64,000 nt of DNA from Chelatococcus reniformis. GTDB taxonomy: Bacteria > Pseudomonadota > Alphaproteobacteria > Rhizobiales > Beijerinckiaceae. Location of the stretch: assembly GCF_014640075.1 (NCBI RefSeq), contig NZ_BMGG01000007.1:1-64000 (forward strand). Reading direction: 5' to 3'. Shown piece by piece: positions 53,385 to 61,847 of this stretch; position 1 is the stretch's first letter, and each line of letters begins with the position of its first letter. Under the pieces are notes generated by a model. The model did not search any database and was not told the DNA's origin. It saw only the letters and a list, made by a program, of their open reading frames with translations. The position numbers and the translations under genes are program-made.

Positions 53385-53901
53385 GAAGAAGAGCGAGAGC
53401 ACGCCTGCGACGGCTTTGACGAAGCCGAGTACCCCTATCTGCGGCTGGTCGATTACGAGATTGCTGCGGTCGACCATAATATCGAAGGGCTGCTGATGGG
53501 CGCCCTCCTATGCGGTTCCTCGCCTGCTCGCGCGGCACGGTATGCGTTCTATGACATAGATCTCTGGAAACTCCACGAAGCCTTCGCCGCTGGCCAACGT
53601 TGCCGCGATCGAGCGTAACGATTGGATCCGCTCCAAGGCCGGGGTTGACGCAGATTTTGGTAACTTCCCGTGGGATCGGGTCAATCCCAATGGCGGCTCC
53701 GTGGCGATTGGCCACCCCTTCGCAGCAGCGAGAGGCTTGAGCCAGACGGTAAAGGAGCTCTGGTCGCTGCCCGAAGGATCACTCGCTATCGTCGGCGTCT
53801 GCGCAGATGGCGGAAAGGGGACCGTTGTCCTGCTCGAAAGGGGTTTGACCGGGCGCGGGCCGGCAACTGAAAAAGGCGCCGCGCTCCATGCCTTTTTTTG
53901 A
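53385..53901 (+). pseudogene. thiolase (acetyl-CoA acyltransferase) C-terminal remnant
   Basis: The first frame reads CDGFDEAEYPYLRLVDYEIA AVDHN, then IDLWKLHEAFAA, a degraded thiolase middle with the EAFAA motif. Near 53590 it passes to another frame with ANVAAIERNDWIRSKAGVDA, RVNPNGGSVAIGHPFAAARG (active-site GH) and LAIVGVCADGGKGTVVLLER, where the usual catalytic CxGGGxG is degenerate (CADGGKG). No N-terminal half with the acylated Cys is present. A clear gene remnant. Confidence 0.8.
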
Positions 53902-54046
53902 GCGGTGCGATTGCCATCAACAGCTATCGTGATCACGACATGTCGCGGTGGCGGTGCCTCCTTCAAATAACCAAGCTGACGCGTCGCCGCGGCGCGGCGG
54001 CGCCGCGACCGCGGCCGAATTTGACCCGCCCTGCGCAACGGAGAAG

Positions 54047-54512
54047 ATGACTTTGACCGATACGACCACAACGAATGGCAAAGAGGCAGCCTATCACCGA
54101 GTGCCGGCAGAAGACATTTACGGCTACGCACAGGCGATCAGGATCGAGAACGCGATCCATGTGTCCGGCCAGCTCAGCCACGACGACAAGGGAAAGATGG
54201 TGGCCCCGGCCACGCTCGATGCATCCGGCAAGCCCGTCGATTTTTCGATGATGGAAGAGCAGATGCGGGTGACCTATGCCAACACCGCGAAGATCCTGGC
54301 GAAGTTCGGGGCCCCCCCTCGACCACGTTGTGGAAGAGACGCTCTATGTCCTCGACGTCGATGCTGCGTTTGCGGTGGCAAGCAAGGTGCGCAAAGAAGC
54401 CTACGCTACAGAACGGCCGCAGTGCGCCAGCAATCTGATTGGCGTCTCGAGGCTGGCTTTTCCAGAGCAGCTCATCGAAATCGTCTTCAAGGCGCTGCTG
54501 CCGCCGAAATAG
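54047..54512 (+). pseudogene. ridA: RidA/YjgF family protein, frameshifted at a C run
   Basis: RidA-type proteins hydrolyse reactive enamines; some members also act as chlorine-activated chaperones. The first frame reads AEDIYGYAQAIRIENAIHVS GQLSHDDKG and MRVTYANTAKILAKFGA. The second frame from ~54318 reads LDHVVEETLYVLDVDAAFAV, then TERPQCASNLIGVSRLAFPE and QLIEIVFKAL. The break lies in a run of seven C at 54312-54318, an indel-prone spot. If the run were one base different the protein would be a normal ~154 residues. Confidence 0.85.
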
Positions 54513-54655
54513 ATTCGGCCGGCCGAGCGAGGATGCGAGGCGGGGCCGGCTCTCCCGGTGGCCACGCCTCGCGACGCGATGAGACAGCGATCAAAGATTT
54601 GATGTTTGGTTTCGGGAGGCCCATCGGTCGCTCTCCAGCACTCTTCAGATCCTCC

Positions 54656-54840
54656 ATGCGCAATGATGCGTCGATCACCTACGCTCGAATCAACACATTG
54701 AAGCATGTCGCTGAAGGCGTGCGGAGCGTCGACGGCCCGGTGATCCGATTTGGCTGGCCATGGCCGAAGTTTCGCTTCTCGACGCGCATGACAGTGGTTC
54801 GGCTCGCTTCCGGCGAGCTCTTTGCATTCTCCGAGGGAGT
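54656..54840 (+). pseudogene. DUF4336 protein N-terminal fragment
   Basis: From 54656: NTLKHVAEGVRSVDGPVIRF, GWPWPKFRFSTRMTVVRLAS, GELFAFSEG. This matches the first ~60 residues of DUF4336 proteins (metallo-beta-lactamase-like; LKPVADGIWIVDGP, TRMTVVRL). After ~54840 the frame continues without sense. The rest of the domain, including the metal site, is absent. Confidence 0.65.
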
Positions 54841-54895
54841 TAGATATCGCCGGTCTTTTTCCAGCGAGCCGCAGTGGCGTAGGGATTCCTGGTCT

Positions 54896-55150
54896 TCAAC
54901 CCCGCCTGGGCTCCACCTCGGCGCTGGTGAACTGGCGAACGTCGGCAGTGAGCCGGCCGCCCAGTTCGAGATTGTCCGAGGCCAAGGCTCGGCGCGCGTC
55001 TGCGAGCTCGTCCGGCAGAAGGACTTCAGCGAGCTTGCCGATCGCGGCCTCGCACCGGCTTTCATCCAGCGTAGCGCTCACGCGGGCCACCTTCTCGAGA
55101 GGCGCCGCTGGACACCGAGTCACATAACAATATTTTTGGAGGAAAGACAT
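54896..55150 (-). CDS. hypothetical protein, 84 aa (doubtful)
   Basis: The frame reads MSFLQKYCYVTRCPAAPLEK, then ESRCEAAIGKLAEVLLPDEL and ADARRALASDNLELGGRLTA. The helical part is coherent but there is no ribosome site at sensible spacing. It lies antisense to the tail following the DUF4336 fragment. It could be the end of another decayed gene. Confidence 0.3.
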   Translation of the reverse strand: MSFLQKYCYVTRCPAAPLEKVARVSATLDESRCEAAIGKLAEVLLPDELADARRALASDNLELGGRLTADVRQFTSAEVEPRRG

Positions 55151-55224
55151 TGAATTAATTAGGAATTCCTCGATTGGAATCGGCAAGCTGAACCTTAAGT
55201 CCAGGCGATTCTCACTCGACCATG

Positions 55225-55261
55225 ATAACGCCTGGCTATCAATTCCATGGCGTGACGTCAT
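55225..55261 (+). promoter_or_regulatory. OxyR-like quadruplet site upstream of the cupin gene
   Basis: ATAA-N7-CTAT-N7-ATGG-N7-TCAT reading rightward, ending 101 bp before the cupin start. It shares the flank GGCGTGACGTCA with the site of the sulfite-oxidase-like gene. Confidence 0.75.
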
Positions 55262-55361
55262 TTCTCATTTGCTGAGTGGGATCCCATGTTGATCGGGGTG
55301 AGCGACAATCGATTGTCGCCGCTAGGACACCCAAGCAGTGTGCATAATCAGGAGACGACAA

Positions 55362-55775
55362 ATGGCAGTCAGAAAACCAGTTCTGACACCGTCACAGAGT
55401 GGCGAGACAGTGACCCATGGCGGCGGGTCGCGCATCGAGATCAAGGTGGAAAGCAGCCAGTCTGGAGGCGACTACAGTGCTGTGCTGTGGACGGTACGAG
55501 CCGGCGAGGAGCCCCCGATGCACACCCACTCGCGCGAGGACGAGCTCGTCTATGTGGTGCAGGGAAAGTTAATAGCGACGGTCGGCGATACCACCGCCGA
55601 GGTGGGGCCCGGTGCTTACGCCGCTCTTCCACGTGGTGTACCACATACAATCAAGGTGGTGGGCGACGAGACAACGCTGCTGGCAACCTATGTGCCGGGT
55701 GGGCTGGAGCGCTTGTTGGTTCCCCGAAAGGACGAGAAGCCCGATCCGGCCGCGTTCGGCATAACATTCCCCTAG
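55362..55775 (+). CDS. cupin-domain protein (quercetinase-like)
   Basis: A 137-residue single cupin. Motif 1: EEPPMHTHSREDELVYVVQG (His, His, Glu metal ligands). Motif 2: GAYAALPRGVPHTIKVVGDE (His). The start at MAVRKPVLT has AGGAG 7 bases upstream. Relatives include quercetin 2,3-dioxygenase-like and other dioxygenase-fold proteins; the substrate is unknown. A well-formed OxyR-like site lies 101 bp upstream. An IS5 remnant begins right after its stop. Confidence 0.87.
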   Translation: MAVRKPVLTPSQSGETVTHGGGSRIEIKVESSQSGGDYSAVLWTVRAGEEPPMHTHSREDELVYVVQGKLIATVGDTTAEVGPGAYAALPRGVPHTIKVVGDETTLLATYVPGGLERLLVPRKDEKPDPAAFGITFP

Positions 55776-55776
55776 G

Positions 55777-56262
55777 ACGAGATTGCCGCGCATGTCAGCG
55801 ACGCGGCGCCCATCGTGCGCTTGGGTCTCTGTTAGTTTGAGTGCGATGGGCGGGCAGTTGCCGTCGACCAGGGCATGGATCTTGGTCGCTTGTCCACCGC
55901 GCGAGCGCCCCCTGCATGGGGTTGGAGCGTCGCGCCCTCGCGGGGAGCGGACCCTCTTCTGGCGTTCCGGCATGCTTATGGGCGCACACCAAGGACGAGG
56001 TGACCATCTGCAGATTGCCGACGCAAGCCTTGGAGATCGCCTCGAAAGCCCGATACCAGATGCCAAGCCTTCGCCACCGGACAAAGCGGTTGTAGCAGGT
56101 CGTCGCGGGTCCGTAGCACTCAGGGGTATGGCCCATGGCGAGCCCGCCCGCAGCCGCAAGTAATGGCGTTCAGGCCCTCCGATCAGCCACGCGCGCGACG
56201 CCGCGTGGCTTGTTAGGCAACTGCGGTTCGACGATCGACCATTCAAAGTCCGTCAACTCGTG
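55777..56262 (-). mobile_element. IS5-family transposase remnant, several frameshifts
   Basis: The pieces of one transposase are spread over frames on the minus strand: ELTDFEWSIVEPQLPNKPRG near 56250, YGPATTCYNRFVRWRRLGIW, FEAISKACVGNLQMV, then SPRGRDAPTPC and GGQATKIHALVDGNCPPIAL KLTETQAHDGRR near 55850. These match the N-terminal two thirds of IS5/IS1031-type DDE transposases. The end near 55777 is truncated. No intact terminal repeats were recognised. Confidence 0.8.
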
Positions 56263-56407
56263 CCGCCCCGCCTTCGCGTCGCCAGACACCCTCTATGGCG
56301 CGCCGCGGCGCGCCTTCATTTGGTAAGCAATGTGGTTGCAACAGAGCGAGTCCTCGCCTGGAGCGGCGGGTTCACACTGGCTATCAATTGGAGTTAGCAG
56401 GAGAAAA

Positions 56408-56451
56408 TGGCGCTCCCCACACGATTCGAACGTGTGACCATTGCCTTCGGA
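56408..56451 (-). repeat. 3' half of a tRNA-Arg(CCG)-like gene; possible attachment site
   Basis: On the minus strand: an anticodon-loop-like CTCCGAA, variable region, a T arm ACACG-TTCGAAT-CGTGT, acceptor strand GGGGAGC, then GCCA. The 5' half (acceptor GCTCCCC, D arm) is absent on either side. Integrating elements that use tRNA 3' ends as attachment sites leave exactly such a copy at their far end. The identity (Arg, anticodon CCG) is deduced from the loop and is tentative. Confidence 0.55.
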
Positions 56452-56848
56452 GCGCATCTCTGCGCCGCTGGAGGCGGCCCGGCCGCGGAAGATGGCGCTT
56501 GTACTCGCACCCGAGCCCGAAGCTGAATAGCGGCAAGGGGAGCACCGGCGAGAAGCGCGCGACGTCGGCACCGGCGGCCTCGTTCGGCTCGAGCGGCGAA
56601 ATCAGCTCGGTGACCGAGGCGATGGAGACTCTGAAGGCAAGGACCCCAAAACGCATCCGCGACATCGTTCTCCGACATGGAGCCATGCGGCGGGATAGGC
56701 CGCCTTCGCCACGACGGCTTGCAGGACGGGACTCGAGCGGAAGACGCCGAAGTCGCGGTGACGCAGCACCTGCCAGATCTAGACCTCGACGCGCTCGCCC
56801 CGAACTGGCATCACAAAATTCGATTTGAGGATAAACCGAGGTCCGTCC
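56452..56848. other. region of low coding certainty between the tRNA remnant and the recombinase remnant
   Basis: A minus frame ending inside the tRNA remnant reads MRFGVLAFRVSIASVTELIS, then PLEPNEAAGADVARFSPVLP and LFSFGLGCEYKRHLPRPGR. It looks like part of a protein, but no family or ribosome site is recognised. The rest is uninformative. Confidence 0.3.
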
Positions 56849-57176
56849 CTACGCCGCGAGCTTGAAAAGAATGAGTGTGCCAGGGTGTGGGGAGCGGCGG
56901 TAGCGGTCCCTCGCTACCATCGCCCCCCCCGAACTTGAGCGTTCGGGAAACATGGTACGGTCGGCCAGCAGCGCCGCCAGCTTCCCTTCGATCTGAACCG
57001 CACCCTTGGCCGGCGGCATCACCGTCACGGTCTGGATCATGTCGCGCAGCGCTTGCGTCGATTCGGCGCCGACGGGAAGGCCGTCGCGGATTGCTTCATC
57101 AAAGCCGGGCGACGTTGGCGAGATACTCGTCCACGGCCCGCGGGTGCAGCGAGACGACCTTCGGCGGCTTCTCCAT
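56849..57176 (-). pseudogene. serine-recombinase C-terminal remnant
   Basis: MEKPPKVVSLHPRAVDEYLA NVARL in one frame, then DEAIRDGL, ALRDMIQTVTVMPPAKGAVQ, IEGKLAALLAD in another. This is the pattern of the C-terminal zinc-ribbon/coiled-coil end of large serine recombinases (LHP..AxxYRxKVAxL, ALRxLIexVxxxP..G.v.IeL.GeLA.iL). The catalytic resolvase domain is not present. Its position next to the tRNA piece suggests the scar of an integrated element. Confidence 0.6.
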
Positions 57177-57356
57177 GCCGGAGAGCTGCTGCTCGGGATC
57201 CATGCAGCGGCGAGGCCCTCCGCAACGACGTCGGCGTTTGCTTCCGTTCCGGATTGGAGCGGTAGGCCGCGGCGCGCGCCTTGTGGTCGTTCAGCACGCA
57301 GCGAAGCACCTCGCCCCGGTCCGGGTTGATGACGATTGGCGCCCCGCCGTCATGCG

Positions 57357-57593
57357 CTATGCCTCCATCCATAACGCCTCATCCGCATAGTCCCTCACGG
57401 GATGATCAAACGGGACATCCAATTTTCTCGCAGCTTTCATGGCGGCGTTCGCTCCTTCGAACAATCCCAACGCCTTCGCGGCTTGCTGAGTTGCTCTCGC
57501 GAGGACGTCGGAGTGTTCAGAGATCTCCTCCGCGATTTCCTTCGCGCTGCGCGTCGTTCCTATTTGGCGGCCGGGGTCGCCGGACGCCTTCAT
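57357..57593 (-). CDS. hypothetical protein, 78 aa
   Basis: A helical protein: TTRSAKEIAEEISEHSDVLA, RATQQAAKALGLFEGANAAM, AARKLDVPFDHPVRDYADEA. No family is recognised. It overlaps a second frame starting at 57372 (IAHDGGAPIVINPDRGEVLR). It is 11 bp downstream of brnA on the same strand and might have been part of that operon. Confidence 0.45.
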   Translation of the reverse strand: MKASGDPGRQIGTTRSAKEIAEEISEHSDVLARATQQAAKALGLFEGANAAMKAARKLDVPFDHPVRDYADEALWMEA

Positions 57594-57604
57594 CTAGGAT
57601 GACG

Positions 57605-57859
57605 TCACCGTTGCCGCTCCAGCCACTCGCGGATCGCGGTATTGACGCGGGTCTGCCAGCCAGCACCGGTAGCGCGCAGGCCGTCGAGGACGTCGGCATC
57701 GAGTCGCAGCGTCACCTGCCGCTTGGGGTTTTCGGCGATGGGCCGGCCGCGCTTCACCGGCGCGGCCGCGACCTTCGCCTGCCACTCCGGCGCGGACAGG
57801 TCCGGTGCATCGTCCGGATCAACGAAATCGCGGCGAGTAGAACGCTTGCTCGCGGTCAT
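57605..57859 (-). CDS. brnA: BrnA family antitoxin
   Basis: An 84-residue antitoxin with a ribbon-helix-helix C-terminus: KRGRPIAENPKRQVTLRLDA DVLDGL, then TGAGWQTRVNTAIREWLER. BrnA neutralises the RNase BrnT and represses the operon. The polar N-terminus (DFVDPDDAPDLSAPEWQAKV) fits the toxin-binding region. Its start overlaps the end of brnT by 41 bp, the standard toxin-first order. Confidence 0.9.
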   Translation of the reverse strand: MTASKRSTRRDFVDPDDAPDLSAPEWQAKVAAAPVKRGRPIAENPKRQVTLRLDADVLDGLRATGAGWQTRVNTAIREWLERQR

Positions 57860-58092
57860 TGGCCTTCCTCATGGAGATGATGCGGCGGGCCGCGCCGCGC
57901 GGGGTCCACACGACGACGACCATGCGCCCGTCGAGATGACCGATGGAGATGTTGCGGACCTCGCCGTAGTCGGGCCGATCGTCGACGATGGTGATGGTCG
58001 CACCGTCGAACACCTCGCCACACCGTGCCATGTCGAGCCCCCTCGGATCGAGGGTGGCTTGGAGCTTTGGCGGGATCGAAGGTGATCTTCAC
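57819..58092 (-). pseudogene. brnT: BrnT family toxin, frameshifted
   Basis: BrnT is a RelE-fold ribonuclease. The GTG start at 58092 gives MKITFDPAK; the rest, LQATLDPRGLDMARCGEVFD, DDRPDYGEVRNISIGHLDGR, MVVVVWTPRGAARRIISMRK ANDRE, lies in the next frame. One extra A in GCCAAAGCTCC (~58068-58070) explains the shift; the family reading is AKL. If real, the antitoxin is now an orphan. The core may still be translated from an internal ATG at 58031, missing the first strand. Confidence 0.85.
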
Positions 58093-58105
58093 GAAGATTT
58101 TTGGA

Positions 58106-58125
58106 ACGCCATAAATTCATGGCGT
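58106..58125. promoter_or_regulatory. inverted repeat upstream of brnTA (probable BrnA operator)
   Basis: ACGCCAT-N6-ATGGCGT, a perfect 7-bp inverted repeat 14 bp before the brnT start. Autoregulation by the ribbon-helix-helix antitoxin is known for this family; the specific site is inferred. Confidence 0.6.
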
Positions 58126-58303
58126 CAACAAAAATGTAGCTACAAAAAAACAGAGTTCGACGCTGGGCCGGCAAACTCAAGCGGCAAGCCCTGGAGGCAA
58201 GCGCACGAGCCCGGCCCGCGTCGAAGCCGATCGCAAGCCCACAGCTACTCCTCCCCTGCACCGTGATACGATTGGCACGGTCACGCGAACGGAGGATGGT
58301 GGA

Positions 58304-58531
58304 TTGAACGACAGCGAGAAGACGGTCCTATTTGCCTTGGCGCTCATGGCCAATCAGTACCTGCGGCAGAACGAGGACGAGGCTGAGCTCGACAGTCTTG
58401 CAATGTCTGCCGGCGAGCACGCTCTCGAGGTGCTCGCGGAGCATGGCTTGGTCGAGCTTGTAGGCAGCCACCGCATTATGGGCCGATGGACTGAAGCCGG
58501 CCGGAAGTTCCTCCAACGGAATAGGGGCTGA
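58304..58531 (+). CDS. hypothetical protein, 75 aa (winged-helix-like)
   Basis: A TTG start at 58304 with GGAGG upstream. The sequence EKTVLFALALMANQYLRQNE, then ALEVLAEHGLVELVGSHRIM and RWTEAGRKFLQRN, has the helix-helix-wing order of a small winged-helix domain (LxxHGLVExxxxxxxxWTExG). No family is named. It could be a DNA-binding protein of the decayed element. Confidence 0.5.
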   Translation: MNDSEKTVLFALALMANQYLRQNEDEAELDSLAMSAGEHALEVLAEHGLVELVGSHRIMGRWTEAGRKFLQRNRG

Positions 58532-58632
58532 CGCGTCCGAGCAGAACCCGCCATACCGTGGACAGCTGGTGACGGCCCTCGCCGGGAGTGTGCTAACCCT
58601 GATGGAGGTGATGCCGCTTCGAGAGCAATGTC

Positions 58633-58815
58633 ATGTTCCAAAGCCTTTTTATCGTTTCAGTTGCCGCTATGGGGCTTGCAATATGTTGCTCGCTCGCGCA
58701 CAGCCAAAATGAGAGAGACGAAAAGCTTTGCACGCTACCTCGACTCTACGAGACGAATACTAGCTATCTGGATAGAAAGGGTGTCCTAAAGATTATTATT
58801 TTCACGGACGCTTAA
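58633..58815 (+). CDS. small exported protein, possibly truncated
   Basis: A signal peptide, FQSLFIVSVAAMGLAICCSL AHSQ, is followed by only ~35 residues (LCTLPRLYETNTSYLDRKGV LKIIIF). The sequence is AT-richer than its surroundings, which suggests recent transfer. It may be the 5' end of a longer gene interrupted by the TAA at 58813. Family unknown. Confidence 0.4.
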   Translation: MFQSLFIVSVAAMGLAICCSLAHSQNERDEKLCTLPRLYETNTSYLDRKGVLKIIIFTDA

Positions 58816-58923
58816 TTTAACTGTGATCGAAGGCAGATATTCACACGATATAGGCTTAAGCAAGAAACCGGACGCGACTCGGCTAAGGATGTGCTGTCTA
58901 TTCATGAACAGTTTACAGCTGGA

Positions 58924-59412
58924 CTATGCAAGCTTGAATCGTACCGTCGAGTAGTGGGCGGTGGATACAGATCCATGTTCGTGTACAGCTTGCCCGGCGG
59001 CACTGAGCTGAAGCGGGAGATGGTCTGCAGTCAGGCTTGAAGTCACATCCGCAATCACTGGTGCCGGTCTTCTGCCGCGTCGAAGATCAAGATGTCGCCG
59101 ACCTCCGCGCAGTATAGTCGATTTGGCAGGGCTCTCCAACGTCGGTGATTCTGATATCGGCCTGATGCCGATGCGAGCGGACAGGGCGGTGCCCCAATCC
59201 TTCGCGTCAAAGAACCATATGGTTGATCGGGTATAGCTCCGCCTCTCGCTGACGGTCACGGCGATATCCAGGTCGCTGTCGGGACGGTGCGTTCCCTTGC
59301 GGCGGCTGCCGAACAGCCTGACCTGCTCGACCCGACTCTTGGACCTTGCCCAGGACCGGATGGCCTCAATCTGCTGCTCGGCGACAGCGATGTCTGATCG
59401 AATCGGTTGCAT
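58924..59412 (-). pseudogene. MNT-type nucleotidyltransferase-domain protein, disturbed C-terminus
   Basis: From MQPIRSDI at 59412: IEAIRSWARSKSRVEQVRLF, then the nucleotidyltransferase motif FGSRRKGTHRPDSDLDIAVT (GSRxxG-x-DSDLDI). A second block reads FFDAKDWGTALSARIGIRPI. Near 59150 the natural continuation (ITDVGEPCQIDYTARR) is in another frame, and the frame as written runs to 58924 without sense. Such proteins occur as antitoxin-like MNT partners of HEPN toxins; no HEPN partner is seen. Confidence 0.6.
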
Positions 59413-59484
59413 GGCTGGTCCGAGTTTCCGCGTCGCCTGTTGCGACCGCAAGGCAGCCGCTGCTGATAGGGCGAGGCCGGAACC

Positions 59485-59742
59485 ATGACCGACATCGTCG
59501 CCGTCAATCTCGACGCGAGCAGGATCGCACGCCTCACTGCCCCCGCCGGTCAGCGACGTCATCCCTGGCACCGTGCGCCGAGGGCGACAAGGGCCTCGCC
59601 GTCGAGCGGCTCCAGACCGAGCTCAACCGCCTCGGCTATGGCCTCGTCGTCGATTTGCGCCGGCCGCTGCCGCAGCGGCCTTTACGCCGTCGGCCTCAAG
59701 GCAATTTTTTCATTCGAGGCCGACCACGATGCCGCGTCCTGA
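59485..59742 (+). pseudogene. peptidoglycan-binding domain remnant
   Basis: MTDIVAVNLDASRIARLTAP begins at 59485. The coherent continuation, EGDKGLAVERLQTELNRLGY, GLVVD, is a PG_binding_1 repeat but lies in another frame, and the end (LKAIFSFEADHDAAS) in a third. At least two indels separate them. Probably the start of a phage-type lysin or holin-associated protein, given the neighbouring lipoprotein and membrane pieces. Confidence 0.5.
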
Positions 59743-60376
59743 CGCTCTGCCAACCAGTGAGACGCTAGCTGGAGCTGCCTTGCAGCTGTAACCTTCTCGC
59801 TCGGATGGCGCTGCCAAGGGAACGACAACCACAACAGCTTCCGATTGATACGCAAAGAGTATCGCGGAGTGATTCTCGTCAACAATCGGATCATATAGCG
59901 TGCCAGCATAGCGAATATAATTTAGGTCGACGTTCGGCTGCTCGCGACGAAGCTCTTGTAGAACGGATTTATATTGAGGTACCATACATATAAATCGCGG
60001 TTGCACACCGATAGCTGATTGATCGGCCAGAGTTTTGATTTCATCAATAAGCTTTTGGGCGTCCTTCTCTCTCAGGATGCGAAGGTTCGGCCCAACTGAT
60101 GGGCCGACGCCCAGAAGAATGACTACCGGCGCGATGAATCCGAGCAAGAACGAAAGAGATTTTTCTCCATCGACCAAAGAGAAGCGATAGTCCGCTGGCA
60201 ACAAGAGATGCGATTAAAGCTACAATACCAAGCGCGATTGCCGCCAGAAAGGCTCCGTTCAGGCCCGAATGCAGGCCGTAAACTATCCCACCTATCGCCG
60301 CCGCGCAGCCGACGAGGAGCGGCCATGACAAGAACCTGTCGCTCCGCCGCGCGCTGACGCTACCAGTTTGGCTCAC
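59710..60376 (-). pseudogene. hypothetical membrane protein, frameshifted
   Basis: The first frame from 60376 has two membrane segments (FLSWPLLVGCAAAIGGIVYG, LAAIALGIVALIASLVASGL). The second frame from ~60204 reads LPADYRFSLVDGEKSLSFLL, GFIAPVVILLGVGPSVGPNL and LVDEIK-like KLIDEIKTLADQSAIGVQPR, a third membrane helix and a soluble tail. Restoring the frame near 60205 gives one ~210-residue membrane protein. No family recognised. Confidence 0.5.
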
Positions 60377-60526
60377 AGCGGGCTCCTAAAGTCGGATGAG
60401 GCGCTGCCTCAGGCCGCTTACTCCATCGGAAAGGCGCTCCCTACCTTACCGTCGCCGCTGCTCACCCTCCACAACTATTGACGTCCTGGCGGCCGGGCTG
60501 AGCCGCACCACTCCCGGAGACCTCCC

Positions 60527-60842
60527 ATGAAGCTCTTTGCCCTCGCGGCCGCCGCCGCGTGCGCGCTCGCGCTCGTCGCGTGCAACCCAAGCTCGACGCC
60601 TCGGTGTCGAGCACGGCCAGCAAGGCCGCTGCGGCCTGCCCCTACGTGCTGGCCGGCACGGCGATCGCGCCACCACAGGCAACGCCAAGATCCGGAGCGC
60701 CGCCGCCCAGGTCGCGCCCGTGGTCATCACCACCTGCTCAGCGCTTCAGGCCGGCCGGATCGTCGACGTGCAGTCGGCCGGGGCCGCCATCCTCAACGCG
60801 TACGGCTCGCTGCTCGCGGCCGGCGCGCTCACGAAGGCTTGA
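60527..60842 (+). pseudogene. small lipoprotein, frameshifted
   Basis: MKLFALAAAAACALALVAC is a lipoprotein signal (lipobox LVAC). The body continues in other frames: QPKLDASVSSTASKAAAACP then AKIRSAAAQVAPVVITTCSA and QAGRIVDVQSAGAAILNAYG, SLLAAGALTKA. At least two shifts are needed. The position before a holin-like gene suggests a phage lysis cassette. Confidence 0.5.
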
Positions 60843-60844
60843 TC

Positions 60845-61012
60845 ATGAACACCAACCTCACCCTGCCGATCCGGCAGGCCCTTGTCGGCCTGGGGCCGCT
60901 CATCGTCGCCCTCGGCATCATGGATGCGACCGCATGGGGCGCCTGGGTCGATCAGCTGGCGCCGTATGTCGGCATCGCCATGACCATCGGCGGCCCTGCC
61001 GGAGGCGGTGAC
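60845..61012 (+). pseudogene. holin-like small membrane protein, 3' end disturbed
   Basis: MNTNLTLPIRQALVGLGPLI, VALGIMDATAWGAWVDQLAP and YVGIAMTIGG read as two hydrophobic helices separated by a short loop, as in small phage holins. After ~61005 the frame becomes meaningless and runs on to 61489. It starts 3 bp after the lipoprotein stop. Confidence 0.45.
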
Positions 61013-61109
61013 GCCGGGCCGCTGGCACTACGAGTCGAGCGTCACGTCGCGCTGCCCGACGCGGGACCCGTTACGACCGGCTGGCGGTCTTTGATTTCGA
61101 GGTGGCGCC

Positions 61110-61391
61110 ATGATCACTTGGCAGGACATCCTCAACGCCTGCGGCGTCGACCGGTAGCAGTAGCATGCCCTGAGTTTGACGGGAGATCCGGCGATCCTCA
61201 CGCTCTATGTGGCGTCGGATCTGACGACCTGGCTGGCCTATTTCGCCATCGGCCTGACGCTGCTCTTCCGCACCGTCCACTTCATCGACCGCGGCTCGTC
61301 AGCGCTCATCCGCCTCTTCGGCGCCTTCATCTTCCTCTGCGGCGCGTCGCACCTGACGATGGTGCTGACGCTGTTCTGGGGCATCTCATGA
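61110..61391 (+). pseudogene. membrane-sensor (MASE/ETR1-like) fragment with two in-frame amber codons
   Basis: MITWQDILNACGVDR is followed by TAG-CAG-TAG and then, in the same frame, LSLTGDPAILTLYVASDLTT, WLAYFAIGLTLLFRTVHFID, LIRLFGAFIFLCGASHLTMV. The second part matches the membrane input region of ethylene-receptor-like histidine kinases (VASDxxxxLAYxxIxL, FGAFIxLCGxxH). No kinase domain follows; an IS256 piece begins at its end. Confidence 0.5.
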
Positions 61392-61500
61392 AGTGCACGC
61401 GGCAGCGTTGCCAGGTGGTATTGAGCACCTTGGCGGTGGCGGCCTTGCGGCCCTCGTGGGCGTCGGAGATGACCAGCTTGACGCCATGAACGGCGTCTCG
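61383..61500 (-). mobile_element. IS256-family (mutator-type) transposase fragment
   Basis: GVKLVISDAHEGRKAATAKV LNTTWQRCRVHFMR is the highly conserved block around the second catalytic Asp of IS256-type transposases. Only ~35 codons remain. It is joined directly to the broken tautomerase gene. Confidence 0.85.
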
Positions 61501-61816
61501 TCCACGTGCATCTCCCATCTGATATGAGGCCGCGCTCGACTAGGAATGGAGCCAACACGTTCCGGCAGGCTTCCAAGAACCGGCCCGTCATCTCCTCGTC
61601 GGTGAAGGTTCGGGCAATGTGGTCGATCCAGATTCGAACGAAGTCGCCCGCCGGCTCGCCGCCGACATAGAAGCAGTCTCGCGCCACCTCCTGGCTGACG
61701 ACGCCGACATAGAACTTCGGCAACAACCGATAGAGCGATGTGATCCTCTGGGCGATGTCGTGCTTGTCCTGTAAGGAGAAGCTTCCGACCGGATGATAGA
61801 CCTTCCAGAGCGGCAT
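61490..61816 (-). pseudogene. tautomerase (MPLWKIYHP type), 3' end replaced
   Basis: GGAGGAAT precedes the ATG at 61816. The protein starts MPLWKVYHPVGSFSLQDKHD, so Pro1 is present. It continues RFYVGVV-like KFYVGVVSQEVARDCFYVGG and EPAGDFVRIWIDHIARTFTD, a putative cis-CaaD-like tautomerase. The conserved end (MHVDETPF) appears in a different frame at ~61500 and is then cut by the IS256 piece. The last residues of the domain are lost. Confidence 0.8.
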
Positions 61817-61847
61817 TGAGATTCCTCCTCGATAGGTGCGGTGCGTG

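Noticed and set aside
53930-53950. CTATCGTGATC near the RidA gene
   Set aside because: Second and third boxes do not match; could be chance.
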